47,690 nucleotides of DNA from Sulfuriferula sp. Its GTDB lineage: Bacteria; Pseudomonadota; Gammaproteobacteria; Burkholderiales; Sulfuriferulaceae. The translations under genes were made by a program, and so were the position numbers. The DNA is taken from contig JARLJL010000016.1 of assembly GCA_031291235.1 (NCBI GenBank), positions 1 to 47,690 on the forward strand. The letters are read 5' to 3'. The notes below the pieces were generated by a model that worked only from the letters and a program-made list of their open reading frames with translations, made no database searches and was not told the DNA's origin. Numbering within the stretch: the stretch's first letter is position 1; every line of letters begins with the position of its first letter. Shown piece by piece: positions 8,268-17,758 of the stretch.

Positions 8268-8990
8268 ATGTCAATCACTCAAGGTAGATGGACAGCGAAG
8301 ACGCCGTTTCCCGATTTGCAGTTGTTTCTAGGAGCGGACGAATTCCGCGATCTCGCGGCTCATGCGACGTTGCCCTCGACAGTAGCTACGCCGGGGTTGC
8401 TATTTGCCACAGTTCCAAACGGCGCGGCTTCGATTTTTGTCAAAACAATCTCTGAAGCCATGCTGCGTAGTGGTGTGTATGCCACGCCTCAGTACGATCA
8501 AGAGCAATACGGAACAGCGGCGTCTGTACCTGGTCCGACTTCAGTAGCTAACACCAACGGTCCAGATGGTGAGGGAGTTTCCGGAGCGTCTTATTATCAA
8601 GGTTTCCCGCCTCTAGCTGCCGCGGCTATGGCGACTCTCGGCAATGTAGCCCGTGGGCCTCAGCCGAAGGGTATTCAAATCGACTCGATTGACGTGATCT
8701 ATCAGGTGCTTGCTGATGCTACCGCAGTCGCTGCTACCATGGGGTTGACCAAGACAGTATTCAGTAACCTTGCAGCGCCGGTTGTCACAAACTTGATCGC
8801 TCTTGCTGCTAACGGGCTTCCTGTAATCATCGGCGCTCAGCCTCAAGTCACGAACGTGCCTGTACCGACGCCGGGGATGATTATAGCAGCGGATACGCAG
8901 CTGCTGCTCAACATCAACTTGACCGGCGGCACTGCTGGTACAATCAAGTTCTACGGTGCTGTCATCAAGGCACATTACAACCTCTCGTAG
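8268..8990 (+). CDS. Hypothetical virion structural protein
   Basis: A 240-residue protein of low charge, rich in Ala, Thr, Val, Gly and Pro, with predicted beta strands, ending in TAGTIKFYGAVIKAHYNLS. The ribosome site is AGAGAGG. Composition and its place between capsid and tail genes fit a surface or fibre-like virion component. No family recognised. Confidence 0.7.
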   Translation: MSITQGRWTAKTPFPDLQLFLGADEFRDLAAHATLPSTVATPGLLFATVPNGAASIFVKTISEAMLRSGVYATPQYDQEQYGTAASVPGPTSVANTNGPDGEGVSGASYYQGFPPLAAAAMATLGNVARGPQPKGIQIDSIDVIYQVLADATAVAATMGLTKTVFSNLAAPVVTNLIALAANGLPVIIGAQPQVTNVPVPTPGMIIAADTQLLLNINLTGGTAGTIKFYGAVIKAHYNLS

Positions 8991-9003
8991 GAAGGAGTAG
9001 CAG

Positions 9004-9279
9004 ATGGCGAATGATTACACAGGACGAATCTGGAAGATCACAACAGCCGGTACTACTCCTTTTGGCACGCTTAATATCAAGATCAAAGGTGGAACTTGGT
9101 CGGGGGATGTGGCGGGAAAGACTTTTACCATCACGGATGTTGCTGGTAGAGTTTACTCCTGGACATATCCCGCGGATGGTTCTGCGGTTAACTTTCAAGA
9201 ACTGGGTTGGTTGTCCGGACCAATTGCGTTTGGTGGAAACTTCACCGTTGAAGTTAACCTGTTTCTTGGCACTAAGTAA
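9004..9279 (+). CDS. Small hypothetical structural protein
   Basis: A 91-residue, beta-rich protein with regular alternation of Gly, Thr and aromatic residues (TGRIWKITTAG, GRVYSWTYPADG). It has a clear GAAGGAG ribosome site ten bases before the ATG. A frame-shifted ORF overlaps almost all of it and is rejected. Probably a small head or tail accessory protein by position. Confidence 0.7.
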   Translation: MANDYTGRIWKITTAGTTPFGTLNIKIKGGTWSGDVAGKTFTITDVAGRVYSWTYPADGSAVNFQELGWLSGPIAFGGNFTVEVNLFLGTK

Positions 9280-9294
9280 CCTAGCGAGGCAGTA

Positions 9295-11697
9295 ATGGGC
9301 GTTGTCAGACCAATCAAACAAGCTAATGGTAACATTGGGCTTGAAATAACTTACGGTGGTAAAGAAGCTCCTTTCGGAGGCGTGGATTCGTCTGCGCCTC
9401 CGGCTTATATTGATCCTCGGTGTTTTGCCAAGGCAGATGGGTTTTTGGTTGTAGATAACAAGTTGATCGTAGCTTCATTGCAGAAAGCTTCAATTCCAGC
9501 GGCATTGTGGAACAATGTTGTTGGGGTGAAGCTGCTTGGGATTGGAACATTTTATAACTCCATCAACGGTCAATTAAACTACGCGCTTGGGTATACAGCG
9601 GTCAGGTTTGGCTCTGTTGGGATTAGTCCTACGGGCACTGATTATGTATTTTACATAACTTCATGGGATCCAGCGGATGTTACTCAATACTGGACGGACT
9701 TGCTCCAGATTACGTTGTATGATGCAATGTCGGTTGTCGAGCAGGCGAGTTTGACGCTGGATTGTATTGCTAGTGGTTCGGTGAGTACTTCGGCAGCGAC
9801 TGGAGCTACGGCAGAGATTACCGCGGTTGACTCACAGGGGTTTATTACTGCGGTTACGGTGAGTGGTGGTACGGGTTATTTTGCTACTCAATATCTCAAC
9901 ATCGTCCAAAATGGAACGTTGAATGCGTTGTATCAGGTGGATACGGTTGATGGTAGTGGGGCGATTCTGACTGGCACGTTGATTGAGGGTGGGCTGTACG
10001 GCACTTACACGGTAGGTGCGGCTAATGTTATTCCGATTAATGATGCGTCTGTTGGTGTTACTATCAATGGTCCCGCTGGAGGGCCGAACACCTATACAGT
10101 TAATGCGCTGAGTACAGACTACTCTCGTCAAGGTGTTGTGGCGTTGTTAGCATCAAATATCACTACTGACCCAAATGTATCAGTAGCTGCCTCGACTGAT
10201 GGCTATAGTCTTGTATTCACGTCTAAATTGCTTGGAGTAGACGGAAATAGCATTACTGTCCAAGATCATTCTGTAAACGCTGATCCTACTGTAGCGCCGC
10301 CATTTTACTTCTCGGCTAAGACAGCACGGAATCTTGAAGGTGGACAGCTTACAATCTCTACGACAGCGCCGTTGCAATTAACAAACACTGCCTCAATCAC
10401 CGCTGTAGGTGGTACGATCTACATTGGAAATGTCGGACCGATGATCTTAAAGTACAGCGGGCCGGGATTGTTTACAACTTCGACATTGTATACTGGCGTG
10501 CAGGTGCTACGAAAGTTTGCTGGTTCGATGCTTGGTATTTGTGTCGAGCCGCAGTTAGGGACGTTGATTCAGAATACGGACATGGTTCTGGCCTGGAGCG
10601 CAGCGGGCAATTTAGACGAATGGTCGCCACTTACGAGCCAAGGTTTTGTGACAGGTGCGGGATTTGAGCAGCTTGCTGATGTTGGAGATTATCTTGCAGG
10701 TCTAATCATCTCTAACGGTACGGCGTTTATCATACGTTCCCAAGGCATATCGTATGTAACGCCAACTGGAAATGCGGCGCTGCCGTTTGCTACGTCGCAT
10801 AAAGGATTAGGCGACCGTGGAGAAGGCGCGCAGGTACAACAGTTGGTTTGTCAGTATGACGAGACTGGCGTATATGTCGGCGGGTCGAACATCTATCAAT
10901 TGAGCGGGCAGATTCAATCGATTGGTGATAAGATCGCCAACGATTTCTTCGCAACCTTGCAGTCTACATCAGTGCTCGGAAACAGTAACCTAATGGGTTC
11001 TGTTGCAAGCACCGTGCTTCTTGGAGGAAGCGAGCTTCCGCTTGTAGCGTTCAACATCCCATATAATTCTTCTAACGTCAAGATGCGCTCGTTTGTGTTT
11101 AATCCAACGAACGCTACTTGGATGGGGTTTACATATGCGAATGGGACTGGAATTGGAGCGATTGATAAGGTAACTCTGGGAGTGTTTTCGAGGCTGAACT
11201 CGTACTCATTCTCACAGTTGTTCAATCAAGCTGATTTGAGTTATGCTTTTCAGCAGGAGATTTCCGGCACGTTGTTGCCTCCAAGTTTCTTCTCGTTGCT
11301 TGAAGGTGTGCCGAATGTAAATTCGATCTCGAATCAGGCCCAGGTTTATTTTCCAGTAGAAGAGGTTCTGTTTGGCCGCGACATAACGATCGATTCGTTG
11401 TATGTAGCGTTGAATGGGAGTGTTTCGGAGAATACCTATGTTGATTTTTATCTGAACGATGTTCTCTACTCAACGCTTATCATGACTCCAGCGACGTTTA
11501 ATTCGGTGGATTTGAATACAAAACCGATTGAGACTTCTTTGTATCCCCTGCCTACGCGTGGCGTGGGAGCTTTCACGGTAAAGTCGCCTCAATTAAGCGC
11601 TAAGATTCGTTCGCTGACGGATGCTGGCTCTGCTTTGATACGCTTTACCAAAATCATGCTTCTTGGATCGTTCGATGAAGCTCAAAGGCCGACGTAA
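9295..11697 (+). CDS. Large beta-rich tail hub/nozzle-like protein
   Basis: An 800-residue, Gly/Ser/Thr/Val-rich protein with little charge. The N-terminus (KEAPFGGVDSSAPP) resembles the 'GGV' entry of short-tail hub proteins. The middle (VEQ to about residue 360) looks like inserted immunoglobulin-like or repeat domains. Residues 410-600 show propeller-like repeats (NLDEWSPLTSQGF, GTAFIIRSQGISYV, ETGVYVGGSNIYQLSG). This organisation fits tubular/nozzle or DNA-stabilising tail proteins (T7 gp12 or P22 gp10 type) that seal and extend the portal channel. The match is by pattern only. The stop overlaps the next start (TAATG). Confidence 0.6.
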   Translation: MGVVRPIKQANGNIGLEITYGGKEAPFGGVDSSAPPAYIDPRCFAKADGFLVVDNKLIVASLQKASIPAALWNNVVGVKLLGIGTFYNSINGQLNYALGYTAVRFGSVGISPTGTDYVFYITSWDPADVTQYWTDLLQITLYDAMSVVEQASLTLDCIASGSVSTSAATGATAEITAVDSQGFITAVTVSGGTGYFATQYLNIVQNGTLNALYQVDTVDGSGAILTGTLIEGGLYGTYTVGAANVIPINDASVGVTINGPAGGPNTYTVNALSTDYSRQGVVALLASNITTDPNVSVAASTDGYSLVFTSKLLGVDGNSITVQDHSVNADPTVAPPFYFSAKTARNLEGGQLTISTTAPLQLTNTASITAVGGTIYIGNVGPMILKYSGPGLFTTSTLYTGVQVLRKFAGSMLGICVEPQLGTLIQNTDMVLAWSAAGNLDEWSPLTSQGFVTGAGFEQLADVGDYLAGLIISNGTAFIIRSQGISYVTPTGNAALPFATSHKGLGDRGEGAQVQQLVCQYDETGVYVGGSNIYQLSGQIQSIGDKIANDFFATLQSTSVLGNSNLMGSVASTVLLGGSELPLVAFNIPYNSSNVKMRSFVFNPTNATWMGFTYANGTGIGAIDKVTLGVFSRLNSYSFSQLFNQADLSYAFQQEISGTLLPPSFFSLLEGVPNVNSISNQAQVYFPVEEVLFGRDITIDSLYVALNGSVSENTYVDFYLNDVLYSTLIMTPATFNSVDLNTKPIETSLYPLPTRGVGAFTVKSPQLSAKIRSLTDAGSALIRFTKIMLLGSFDEAQRPT

Positions 11698-12119
11698 TGG
11701 CGAAGACTTATGATCCAAACACGTTTGCTCATACGTTACCGGATTCTCATAGACAGTGGATTCAGAATCTCCAGCAGGTTGTAAACGGTGGCATTGAGAT
11801 TGGAACGCCTGAAGCCAACTCGCCCGCGGCTACGAGTGGCGTGAATCAGGGATTACCTACGCAATACAAGCAGGTAAACGGCTCTGGAATTATGATTCGT
11901 GTGGACGCTGCTGGGGTGAGTGCGGGAGCTACGTATAATTGGACAACGGATAATACTGGAGTAGAAATCAAACACGGTCTCCAGCGTACTCCGATTGGTT
12001 TTCATGTCGTGGACAAAGACGGAAACATACAGGTCTATAGGACGGTTCCATCAACGGATCAGTTGATAACACTCGCGCCTTCGGATGCTACTAAGAGTGT
12101 TACGGTTTATATTTTCTAA
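11697..12119 (+). CDS. Hypothetical tail-associated structural protein
   Basis: A 140-residue protein. A short helical start (SHRQWIQNLQQVV) is followed by a Gly/Ser/Asn linker and a beta-rich C-terminal domain (GVEIKHGLQRTPIGFHVVDKDG). The helix-plus-beta pattern with 'HGLQRTPIGFHVVDK' is seen in small virion proteins near tail fibres. The start overlaps the preceding stop as TAATG, so it is co-translated with the hub-like protein. Confidence 0.65.
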   Translation: MAKTYDPNTFAHTLPDSHRQWIQNLQQVVNGGIEIGTPEANSPAATSGVNQGLPTQYKQVNGSGIMIRVDAAGVSAGATYNWTTDNTGVEIKHGLQRTPIGFHVVDKDGNIQVYRTVPSTDQLITLAPSDATKSVTVYIF

Positions 12120-12127
12120 GGAGCTTT

Positions 12128-12877
12128 ATGAGTTATACCGCTGGTGATTGTTATCAAGGAATTCAAGGGCTGCTGATGAATCGAGTAGTGCAGGAGTCTG
12201 CGATGCTTGAGACTATCAGAAAGGCTGTACTTGAGTTTACTGAGGATTACAAACATCCTCTGCTTGAACGGACAGGACCGATTGTGTCGTTTGAGCCGTT
12301 TGTGGCATCGTATGCACCAAATTACTTCTTGAACACTCCTGACGATAATCTGGATGTTAACAAGGTAAACTCTTTCTTCTTGTATAACAATCCTTATGTC
12401 GTGCCTGCTGAGGCTACTACGGAGTCGAATTCTGGGTATAACCTCACGTTTATGTCGTTTGATGACATTGAGGTTTTGCTCAATATTCCCAGCGTTCCGT
12501 TGTACTGGTCGAGGAATAACAATCAGATTCTGATTGGTTCGATGCCTGATAATGCGTATAATGTGTATATGCGCTATCAGATTCAGCATCCGTCTACCAA
12601 TCTGCCAAATGGCTTCACAGCCGCCACGCCGATTATGATGGCAGATTCATGGCAGGAAGTTCTTGAGTATGCCTGCGCGATGCGTTTGGCTCCGCAGGTG
12701 AATTTAGCAGACAAGAAAGAAGAATTGCACTCGTCATTGTATGGCGATCAGAAGTTTCAGACAAGCGGTGGTATTGAGGGCGCGCCGGGCTTAATCTTTC
12801 AGCGTACTTCACAGCGTAACCGCGATCAACGTAACACAACCCGCAGGCTACGCCTGAGAATGGGGAATGTGGGATAA
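12128..12877 (+). CDS. Putative head-tail adaptor / tail tubular protein A-like
   Basis: A 249-residue protein with helical ends and a central beta region. The N-terminal helix pair (LETIRKAVLEFTEDY) and the C-terminal helices (WQEVLEYACAMRLAP, KKEELHSSLYGDQKF) followed by a basic tail (QRNRDQRNTTRRLRLRM) match the general build of short-tail adaptor proteins, which form the ring below the portal. The ribosome site is AAGGAG. Directly after the hub-like gene and before the internal proteins is a plausible place, although many T7-like phages have the reverse adaptor/hub order. Confidence 0.6.
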   Translation: MSYTAGDCYQGIQGLLMNRVVQESAMLETIRKAVLEFTEDYKHPLLERTGPIVSFEPFVASYAPNYFLNTPDDNLDVNKVNSFFLYNNPYVVPAEATTESNSGYNLTFMSFDDIEVLLNIPSVPLYWSRNNNQILIGSMPDNAYNVYMRYQIQHPSTNLPNGFTAATPIMMADSWQEVLEYACAMRLAPQVNLADKKEELHSSLYGDQKFQTSGGIEGAPGLIFQRTSQRNRDQRNTTRRLRLRMGNVG

Positions 12878-13665
12878 TGGCTACTTCAGGCGCGATGGTT
12901 CCGTATTCAAATCCTGCTGGAAACAATCAAACAACTCCAAAAGCGGTGTTGCCTCCATCAAGTGTCGGGAGTCAGAATACCGTTCCGGTTAATAATCCAC
13001 TCCAACCAACTCAAACAGCGACTGTGAATCCATTTATTCCACCCGCTGCTGGTACGGGAGCTGGTACTACGCAGGTTCCTGGAGCCGCTACGGTAGCCTC
13101 TCCTGGAGCGGCGGGAAGTGATCCGAATGGGGCTTTGTATCAGCAGTTGACTGATATTTATGGCAATGGTGAAGGTGCAGCGTTGAATAATCTGCTTGGT
13201 TCTATTGGCGGAGTGGACTCTGCTACATTGCAGCAATACATTGCATCGTTGCAACCTCAGTTTGCAAAAGCTGGAGCGAGCCTTCAATCTTCGCTCGGCG
13301 CGGCTGGAGTTAGCGCGAATTCTAGTGTTAACGCCATTGGACAAGCTAATCTTCAAGGTGAAGAGCAGAGTGCGATTGCAGGTGAAAGTGCGAAGCTCTT
13401 ACAGAGTGGCCAGAATCTTGAAGCGCAGATTCTCGAAGGCATTGCTCCTACAGCCGCACAGCAAGTGGCAGATTCTTCACCATTAAACATGATTGGCTCG
13501 ATCTTGGGCGATGTTGGTTCCGTAGCCTCGGATTTTCTGGGGCTCGGCTCTATCACTGGAGGAATTGGTAAATTAGCCAGTTCCTTCGGTGGAGCGGCTG
13601 GCGCAGTACCTTCAGCCACGCTTAATACAACAGTCCCAGAGCCTGATTTCTCGCTCTCACTTTAA
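12877..13665 (+). CDS. Internal virion/ejection-type protein, small
   Basis: A 262-residue protein with a Pro/Thr/Ala-rich disordered N-terminus (1-85), then Ala/Gly/Ser-rich amphipathic helices with glycine-zipper-like stretches (SILGDVGSVASDFLGLGSITGGIG). This composition is typical of the smallest ejection protein of short-tailed phages (T7 gp14 or P22 gp7 type), which enters the host envelope at infection. It is the first of four consecutive internal-type genes. The start overlaps the previous stop (TAATG). Role inferred from composition and order. Confidence 0.6.
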   Translation: MATSGAMVPYSNPAGNNQTTPKAVLPPSSVGSQNTVPVNNPLQPTQTATVNPFIPPAAGTGAGTTQVPGAATVASPGAAGSDPNGALYQQLTDIYGNGEGAALNNLLGSIGGVDSATLQQYIASLQPQFAKAGASLQSSLGAAGVSANSSVNAIGQANLQGEEQSAIAGESAKLLQSGQNLEAQILEGIAPTAAQQVADSSPLNMIGSILGDVGSVASDFLGLGSITGGIGKLASSFGGAAGAVPSATLNTTVPEPDFSLSL

Positions 13666-13680
13666 GAATAGGAGTTTGTA

Positions 13681-15138
13681 ATGTCCGTATTTGATTATGT
13701 TCAGCCAACTTCTGTTCCCGCGAGTGTTCCTGCTGCTGCGCCCCCGGCTGGTGGTGGAGGTCTTGATCTTCAATCGCTGATTCAGAACATTGTAAAACCG
13801 ATTGACCCAAAGCTGATCGAGTCTGCTACGAGTTTGATTCCTGGATCACATGCACAGAATGTACCTTCGTCGTTGACTACTCCAATCGCGCCTCATCAGG
13901 ACAGGCCGATGGATACGCGGCAAGTTGTTGGCCGTAAGAATGCGATGCGCCAAGGGATTAGCAATGCGTTTACTGGAGCAACGAATGCTCTAGGAGCGAT
14001 TGTTAACAAAGAGACACAGATCAAGCAGAACCAAATCAAAGATGCTGCAACCAAGGTTATTATGGCACAGCAGGCTATTGACGAGGCGAAACAGGCTCAC
14101 GATGCGGCTGTTGCTAACAATGATACAGCTACAGTCTCGAAAATGCAAGAAGTAATGCAACAGAATCAGCAAGCTCGTGATGGTATTTTCGCCGACCCAA
14201 AGATGCGTAAGGCACTTCAGAAGGGTTTTGATATCAGCTATACTGATCCTCAATCAAACAAGACCGAGGAACATGCGGCGGTACAAGCTGCTCTCGCGCA
14301 GGCAAAGACTTTTGCTGAGAAGCGTGAAATCATGAAGCAGCAGCAAGCAAAGCAGAATCAAACCGCTGGTGCTGCTATGGGTGCGGCGTTTGAGAAATCG
14401 CAACCGCAAGGAGTCGGTCCGAATGTACAGGCTATTCAGAAAGTTCAATTGCAACAGGCGACTCAGAAGTTGCAGTTACAAGCTCAGAAGGATTTGATGT
14501 CTTTTCAAGCGTCTATTTATAAATCCGATCGTTCTGTAGATGCAGCGAGGGTGCGGGAAATTGGGGCCGGGATTCTTCAGACGCAGCGACTTGCTTTTCA
14601 AGAGAATCAAATGCAACAGCGCTTCGCTCAAGCGGAGCATCTCATGGGAGAACGTTTTACTCAGCAGGTTAAACTCGTCGGTATTCGCGGCGCTGAGGCT
14701 CGCAAGGTTGCGAATGAGATTTATACTGACAAGGAATCTGATCCGCTTACCTTATACAACAAGAATCGTACTGCGGCGGAGACTTATCAGAAGAACTCGA
14801 TTGCTGATGGTAAAGCTCTTGTTGAACTTCAAGCGCAACGTATGGCTATGTATGTTGATAGCAAGGGAAATCCGCTTAAGGTTCAACCAAATCCAGCAGA
14901 TGTGCATAGTCTTGATATGCAGATCGAACTTGTCAAAAGTGCTCTTGCTAACGACGACGCCAACGCCAAGAACTTCGCGCAGCAAGCAAATCGACTCCAT
15001 GATACATTCGGTCTCGATGAAAGGGTAGCAACTGATGGATACTCAGGGACAGGTTCCAGAAGCGAATCCGATGCCACGGGCGATACCGACTACTCCGATC
15101 CGATCGGGTTACTCAACGACGACTCCGAAGATCAGTAA
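13681..15138 (+). CDS. Internal virion protein, coiled-coil
   Basis: A 485-residue protein, very rich in Gln, Ala and Lys. Residues 1-50 are Pro/Gly-rich; from about 85 to 450 there is long, nearly continuous helix (for example QAIDEAKQAHDAAVA and QKVQLQQATQKLQLQAQ). Large helical proteins in this position form the internal core or ejection channel in short-tailed phages. The ribosome site is AGGAG. Its 3' end overlaps the next gene by 104 bases in the +1 frame. Confidence 0.6.
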   Translation: MSVFDYVQPTSVPASVPAAAPPAGGGGLDLQSLIQNIVKPIDPKLIESATSLIPGSHAQNVPSSLTTPIAPHQDRPMDTRQVVGRKNAMRQGISNAFTGATNALGAIVNKETQIKQNQIKDAATKVIMAQQAIDEAKQAHDAAVANNDTATVSKMQEVMQQNQQARDGIFADPKMRKALQKGFDISYTDPQSNKTEEHAAVQAALAQAKTFAEKREIMKQQQAKQNQTAGAAMGAAFEKSQPQGVGPNVQAIQKVQLQQATQKLQLQAQKDLMSFQASIYKSDRSVDAARVREIGAGILQTQRLAFQENQMQQRFAQAEHLMGERFTQQVKLVGIRGAEARKVANEIYTDKESDPLTLYNKNRTAAETYQKNSIADGKALVELQAQRMAMYVDSKGNPLKVQPNPADVHSLDMQIELVKSALANDDANAKNFAQQANRLHDTFGLDERVATDGYSGTGSRSESDATGDTDYSDPIGLLNDDSEDQ

Positions 15139-17758
15139 GGTTGCCGCTGCTCCAGCCCACCAACAGCCTCCATCACCGGAGGCTGTTAGAGAAACTGTAT
15201 ATCGTTCAGGTTTTGTGAAGCTGGGAGCTGACGCGCCTCCTCCTGTGCCGGAAGGACAGAATAAATACAAGTCGATTCATTCGTTGCAGGATGCTGAGAA
15301 AGTAAAGGCGCTCAAAGATACCAAACTGAATCCTCTGCTCATTGAAGATGGCTACGATGCCGTCGCTCATGCTATGTACCTCTGGACTCAAATGGGTTCA
15401 AAGGCCAAGGCAGCGGGGAATATTTCATTCGACGAACAGCGTACAATCGCTGATAAGTTCTACGATCGCGTACTTGCTCCTGCTTATGGGCATCTTGCAA
15501 AAGATCGGGGTGGGATAGAGCCAATTAGTAAGGAATTGTGGCAGAAAGAAGCCTATGGAGAGGCTCTGAATTACAAGATTGAAGATGCGTTCACTAACAA
15601 CTGGACTTACTCACTCAAGCAAGGCTGGAATTCTGGTCTTGCTGGAGTTGCTCGTGCAGCGGATAAAATCTCCACAATGACGCAAAATGTGTTTACGGAT
15701 GCTGTTGGACAGTGGAGGAAAGAAGCAGCATGGAGAAAGCAGAGCGACTTTGCGAGACAGCAGGAGCTGAAAGGCGAGAAACCTGAAGACGTACTCAAGA
15801 CTACGAGCGGTTTTGTAAACTACAGCCCTGCTGATCGCGCAAATGACGCTCATTGGATTCATCGGATGCAGGATATACAGCATCAGGTGGATACGGATAA
15901 GAAGTATGACGAAAACATCGTAACACGCGGCGCGAGGTGGCAGAGCGATCATCGGCAGTTCTGGGCTGATGCATTGCCTGTGCATGACGGGATACTTAAT
16001 AAAGCTACTTCGTTTGTAGCTGAGCAGGTTGGGCAAGCTCCGATCTTTGCTGCTATGGAGTTAGGCGCGGCTCCTCTGGCCTGGGTGGGGAAAGCAACAA
16101 CGCTTACGGAGAAGCTAAATGCCACTTCAGCAGGACGTAGAATAGCAGGTTACTTGACTGCTGGAGCTGAGGGACTTGCTTACGGAATGGCGGTTAGGAA
16201 GCAGGATGATCCTGGAGAAGCACTTCGTGATGCTATTGGATTCACGGTATTTCACGGTTTGTTCGATGTAGGTGGACTTGGGTTAAAGAAACTCATCGAC
16301 GTTGCTCCAGAAGCATGGAAGCCGAAACTCGAAAAGCGTGCTCAGGTTCTCGATCTTGCTCAAGAAGGTAATCGTCCTGCTACACCAGTTGAGGTTTATA
16401 ACGATCATAAGGTTGAGACTTCAAATAATCTCATGGCAGTAGGTGTTTCTGGTCAGCGCGCTATTCATGTGGATGCGTTGCATCATGTACACGAGATGGA
16501 GAATGTGCCGCGGGCAGAGGCTCGGAAGATCGAGGCGAATCTGCTCAAGGAAGATTCTGCTCGTTGGGCGCCTGTGTTAAGTGCGGCGAAGTATGTGAGA
16601 ACGCTAATTGGTGATAAGAAACTGTCCGAGATTGAACCCGGCAGTGAAGATGAAAAGTTCTTGTCTTCTCGGCTTGCACAGCTTGTAGTTGACAGCGCCT
16701 CGGAAATGAACACGAATGTTCATGGCATGGGCGAGGCGTCTGAGGCAAAGGCTGTAGAGAACCTCAAACAACCTTCCGCAAAGTTCACTCTTGACTGCTA
16801 CGTCAAACGCGAACAAGCGCGTCTTGCTGATACACCGGGTGCTGCTGGTATGGTCACTCCTGAGATGGTGCAAAAAGCTGCTCAAAAAGCCTATGCAAAA
16901 GACTTGCAAACAGCTGCTGAGACTGCGGAGAAAGAAGCCAATGCTGATCCAGTGACTAAAGCTAAGAATGTAGCCGAGCGCTCAAAACCTACTCCGGCTA
17001 TGAAAGTAAGGTCGGAACGTAAAACAAATAAGAAGGGAGAGCCTTCAGTCTCATACAGCGTCTCTCCTGACTACAAGACTCGTTTTGCTGAGCACAAAAA
17101 AGCGGCGAAAGTACAAGATGTTTCGTTAGCGGCTTACTTTAAGGATCTGCCCGACGAAGAGTTTGAGAAGGACTTGAGTCAGTATTTCTACCCCAAGTCT
17201 CTTCGTGATGCTGAGGTATTCTTCGAGCATCAGAATACCCGCGAAGGGATGCAGAATCCAAACTTCCTGGCTTTCATGCACAACTACTCTCACACAATGC
17301 CAAAGGAGTTTGCTCAAGAGCTTCAAGAGCGTTTGATTGATACGCTCAAAGTTCAGAAGTATATGAGCGGACGCAAGGCGACAGAGCCTCAGTTGTTGTA
17401 TTATGCTAAGGCTATGTACAATCACGTTGACAACTTTCTCGGTAGTGGTCGTTGGCCGAAAGAGCATAACATCTTTAGAAGCTCGAATGAGAACATGATG
17501 GAATCTACTCAATGGCAGTATGAGTTGCTTATTGAGAAGACTCTGCAAGAACAGAAGAATCTTAAAGAAATGTTCTCAGGAGACAAAAAAGCTACACGAC
17601 TTGCGCTTGCTACTCATGCTGCGTTTGCGAAACTTCGCATGGCTGAGTTTACCCAAGCCTCGCCAAAACGGAATTCGCAAGAACTTATTCGTGGTTATGA
17701 TGATTTGATCGCGGACTTGCAGACAAGTAACGGCGAGTTTGAAAGGTGGAAATACTAA
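15035..17758 (+). CDS. Large internal virion (ejection-type) protein
   Basis: A 907-residue protein, mostly helical and charged, with a Pro-rich start and a moderately hydrophobic region around residues 325-420 (ALPVHDG, GQAPIFAAMELGAAPLAWVGK, AEGLAYGMAVRK) that could contact a membrane. No lysozyme or transglycosylase motif is visible, unlike T7 gp16. The ATG at 15035 has AAAGGG nine bases upstream; no later start before residue 100 looks better, so the 104-base overlap with the preceding gene is accepted. Probably crosses the host envelope with its neighbours. Confidence 0.6.
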   Translation: MDTQGQVPEANPMPRAIPTTPIRSGYSTTTPKISKVAAAPAHQQPPSPEAVRETVYRSGFVKLGADAPPPVPEGQNKYKSIHSLQDAEKVKALKDTKLNPLLIEDGYDAVAHAMYLWTQMGSKAKAAGNISFDEQRTIADKFYDRVLAPAYGHLAKDRGGIEPISKELWQKEAYGEALNYKIEDAFTNNWTYSLKQGWNSGLAGVARAADKISTMTQNVFTDAVGQWRKEAAWRKQSDFARQQELKGEKPEDVLKTTSGFVNYSPADRANDAHWIHRMQDIQHQVDTDKKYDENIVTRGARWQSDHRQFWADALPVHDGILNKATSFVAEQVGQAPIFAAMELGAAPLAWVGKATTLTEKLNATSAGRRIAGYLTAGAEGLAYGMAVRKQDDPGEALRDAIGFTVFHGLFDVGGLGLKKLIDVAPEAWKPKLEKRAQVLDLAQEGNRPATPVEVYNDHKVETSNNLMAVGVSGQRAIHVDALHHVHEMENVPRAEARKIEANLLKEDSARWAPVLSAAKYVRTLIGDKKLSEIEPGSEDEKFLSSRLAQLVVDSASEMNTNVHGMGEASEAKAVENLKQPSAKFTLDCYVKREQARLADTPGAAGMVTPEMVQKAAQKAYAKDLQTAAETAEKEANADPVTKAKNVAERSKPTPAMKVRSERKTNKKGEPSVSYSVSPDYKTRFAEHKKAAKVQDVSLAAYFKDLPDEEFEKDLSQYFYPKSLRDAEVFFEHQNTREGMQNPNFLAFMHNYSHTMPKEFAQELQERLIDTLKVQKYMSGRKATEPQLLYYAKAMYNHVDNFLGSGRWPKEHNIFRSSNENMMESTQWQYELLIEKTLQEQKNLKEMFSGDKKATRLALATHAAFAKLRMAEFTQASPKRNSQELIRGYDDLIADLQTSNGEFERWKY

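Noticed and set aside
9011-9295. A 94-residue + strand ORF
   Set aside because: It is a shifted frame of the 9004-9279 gene, which has the ribosome site and sensible composition.
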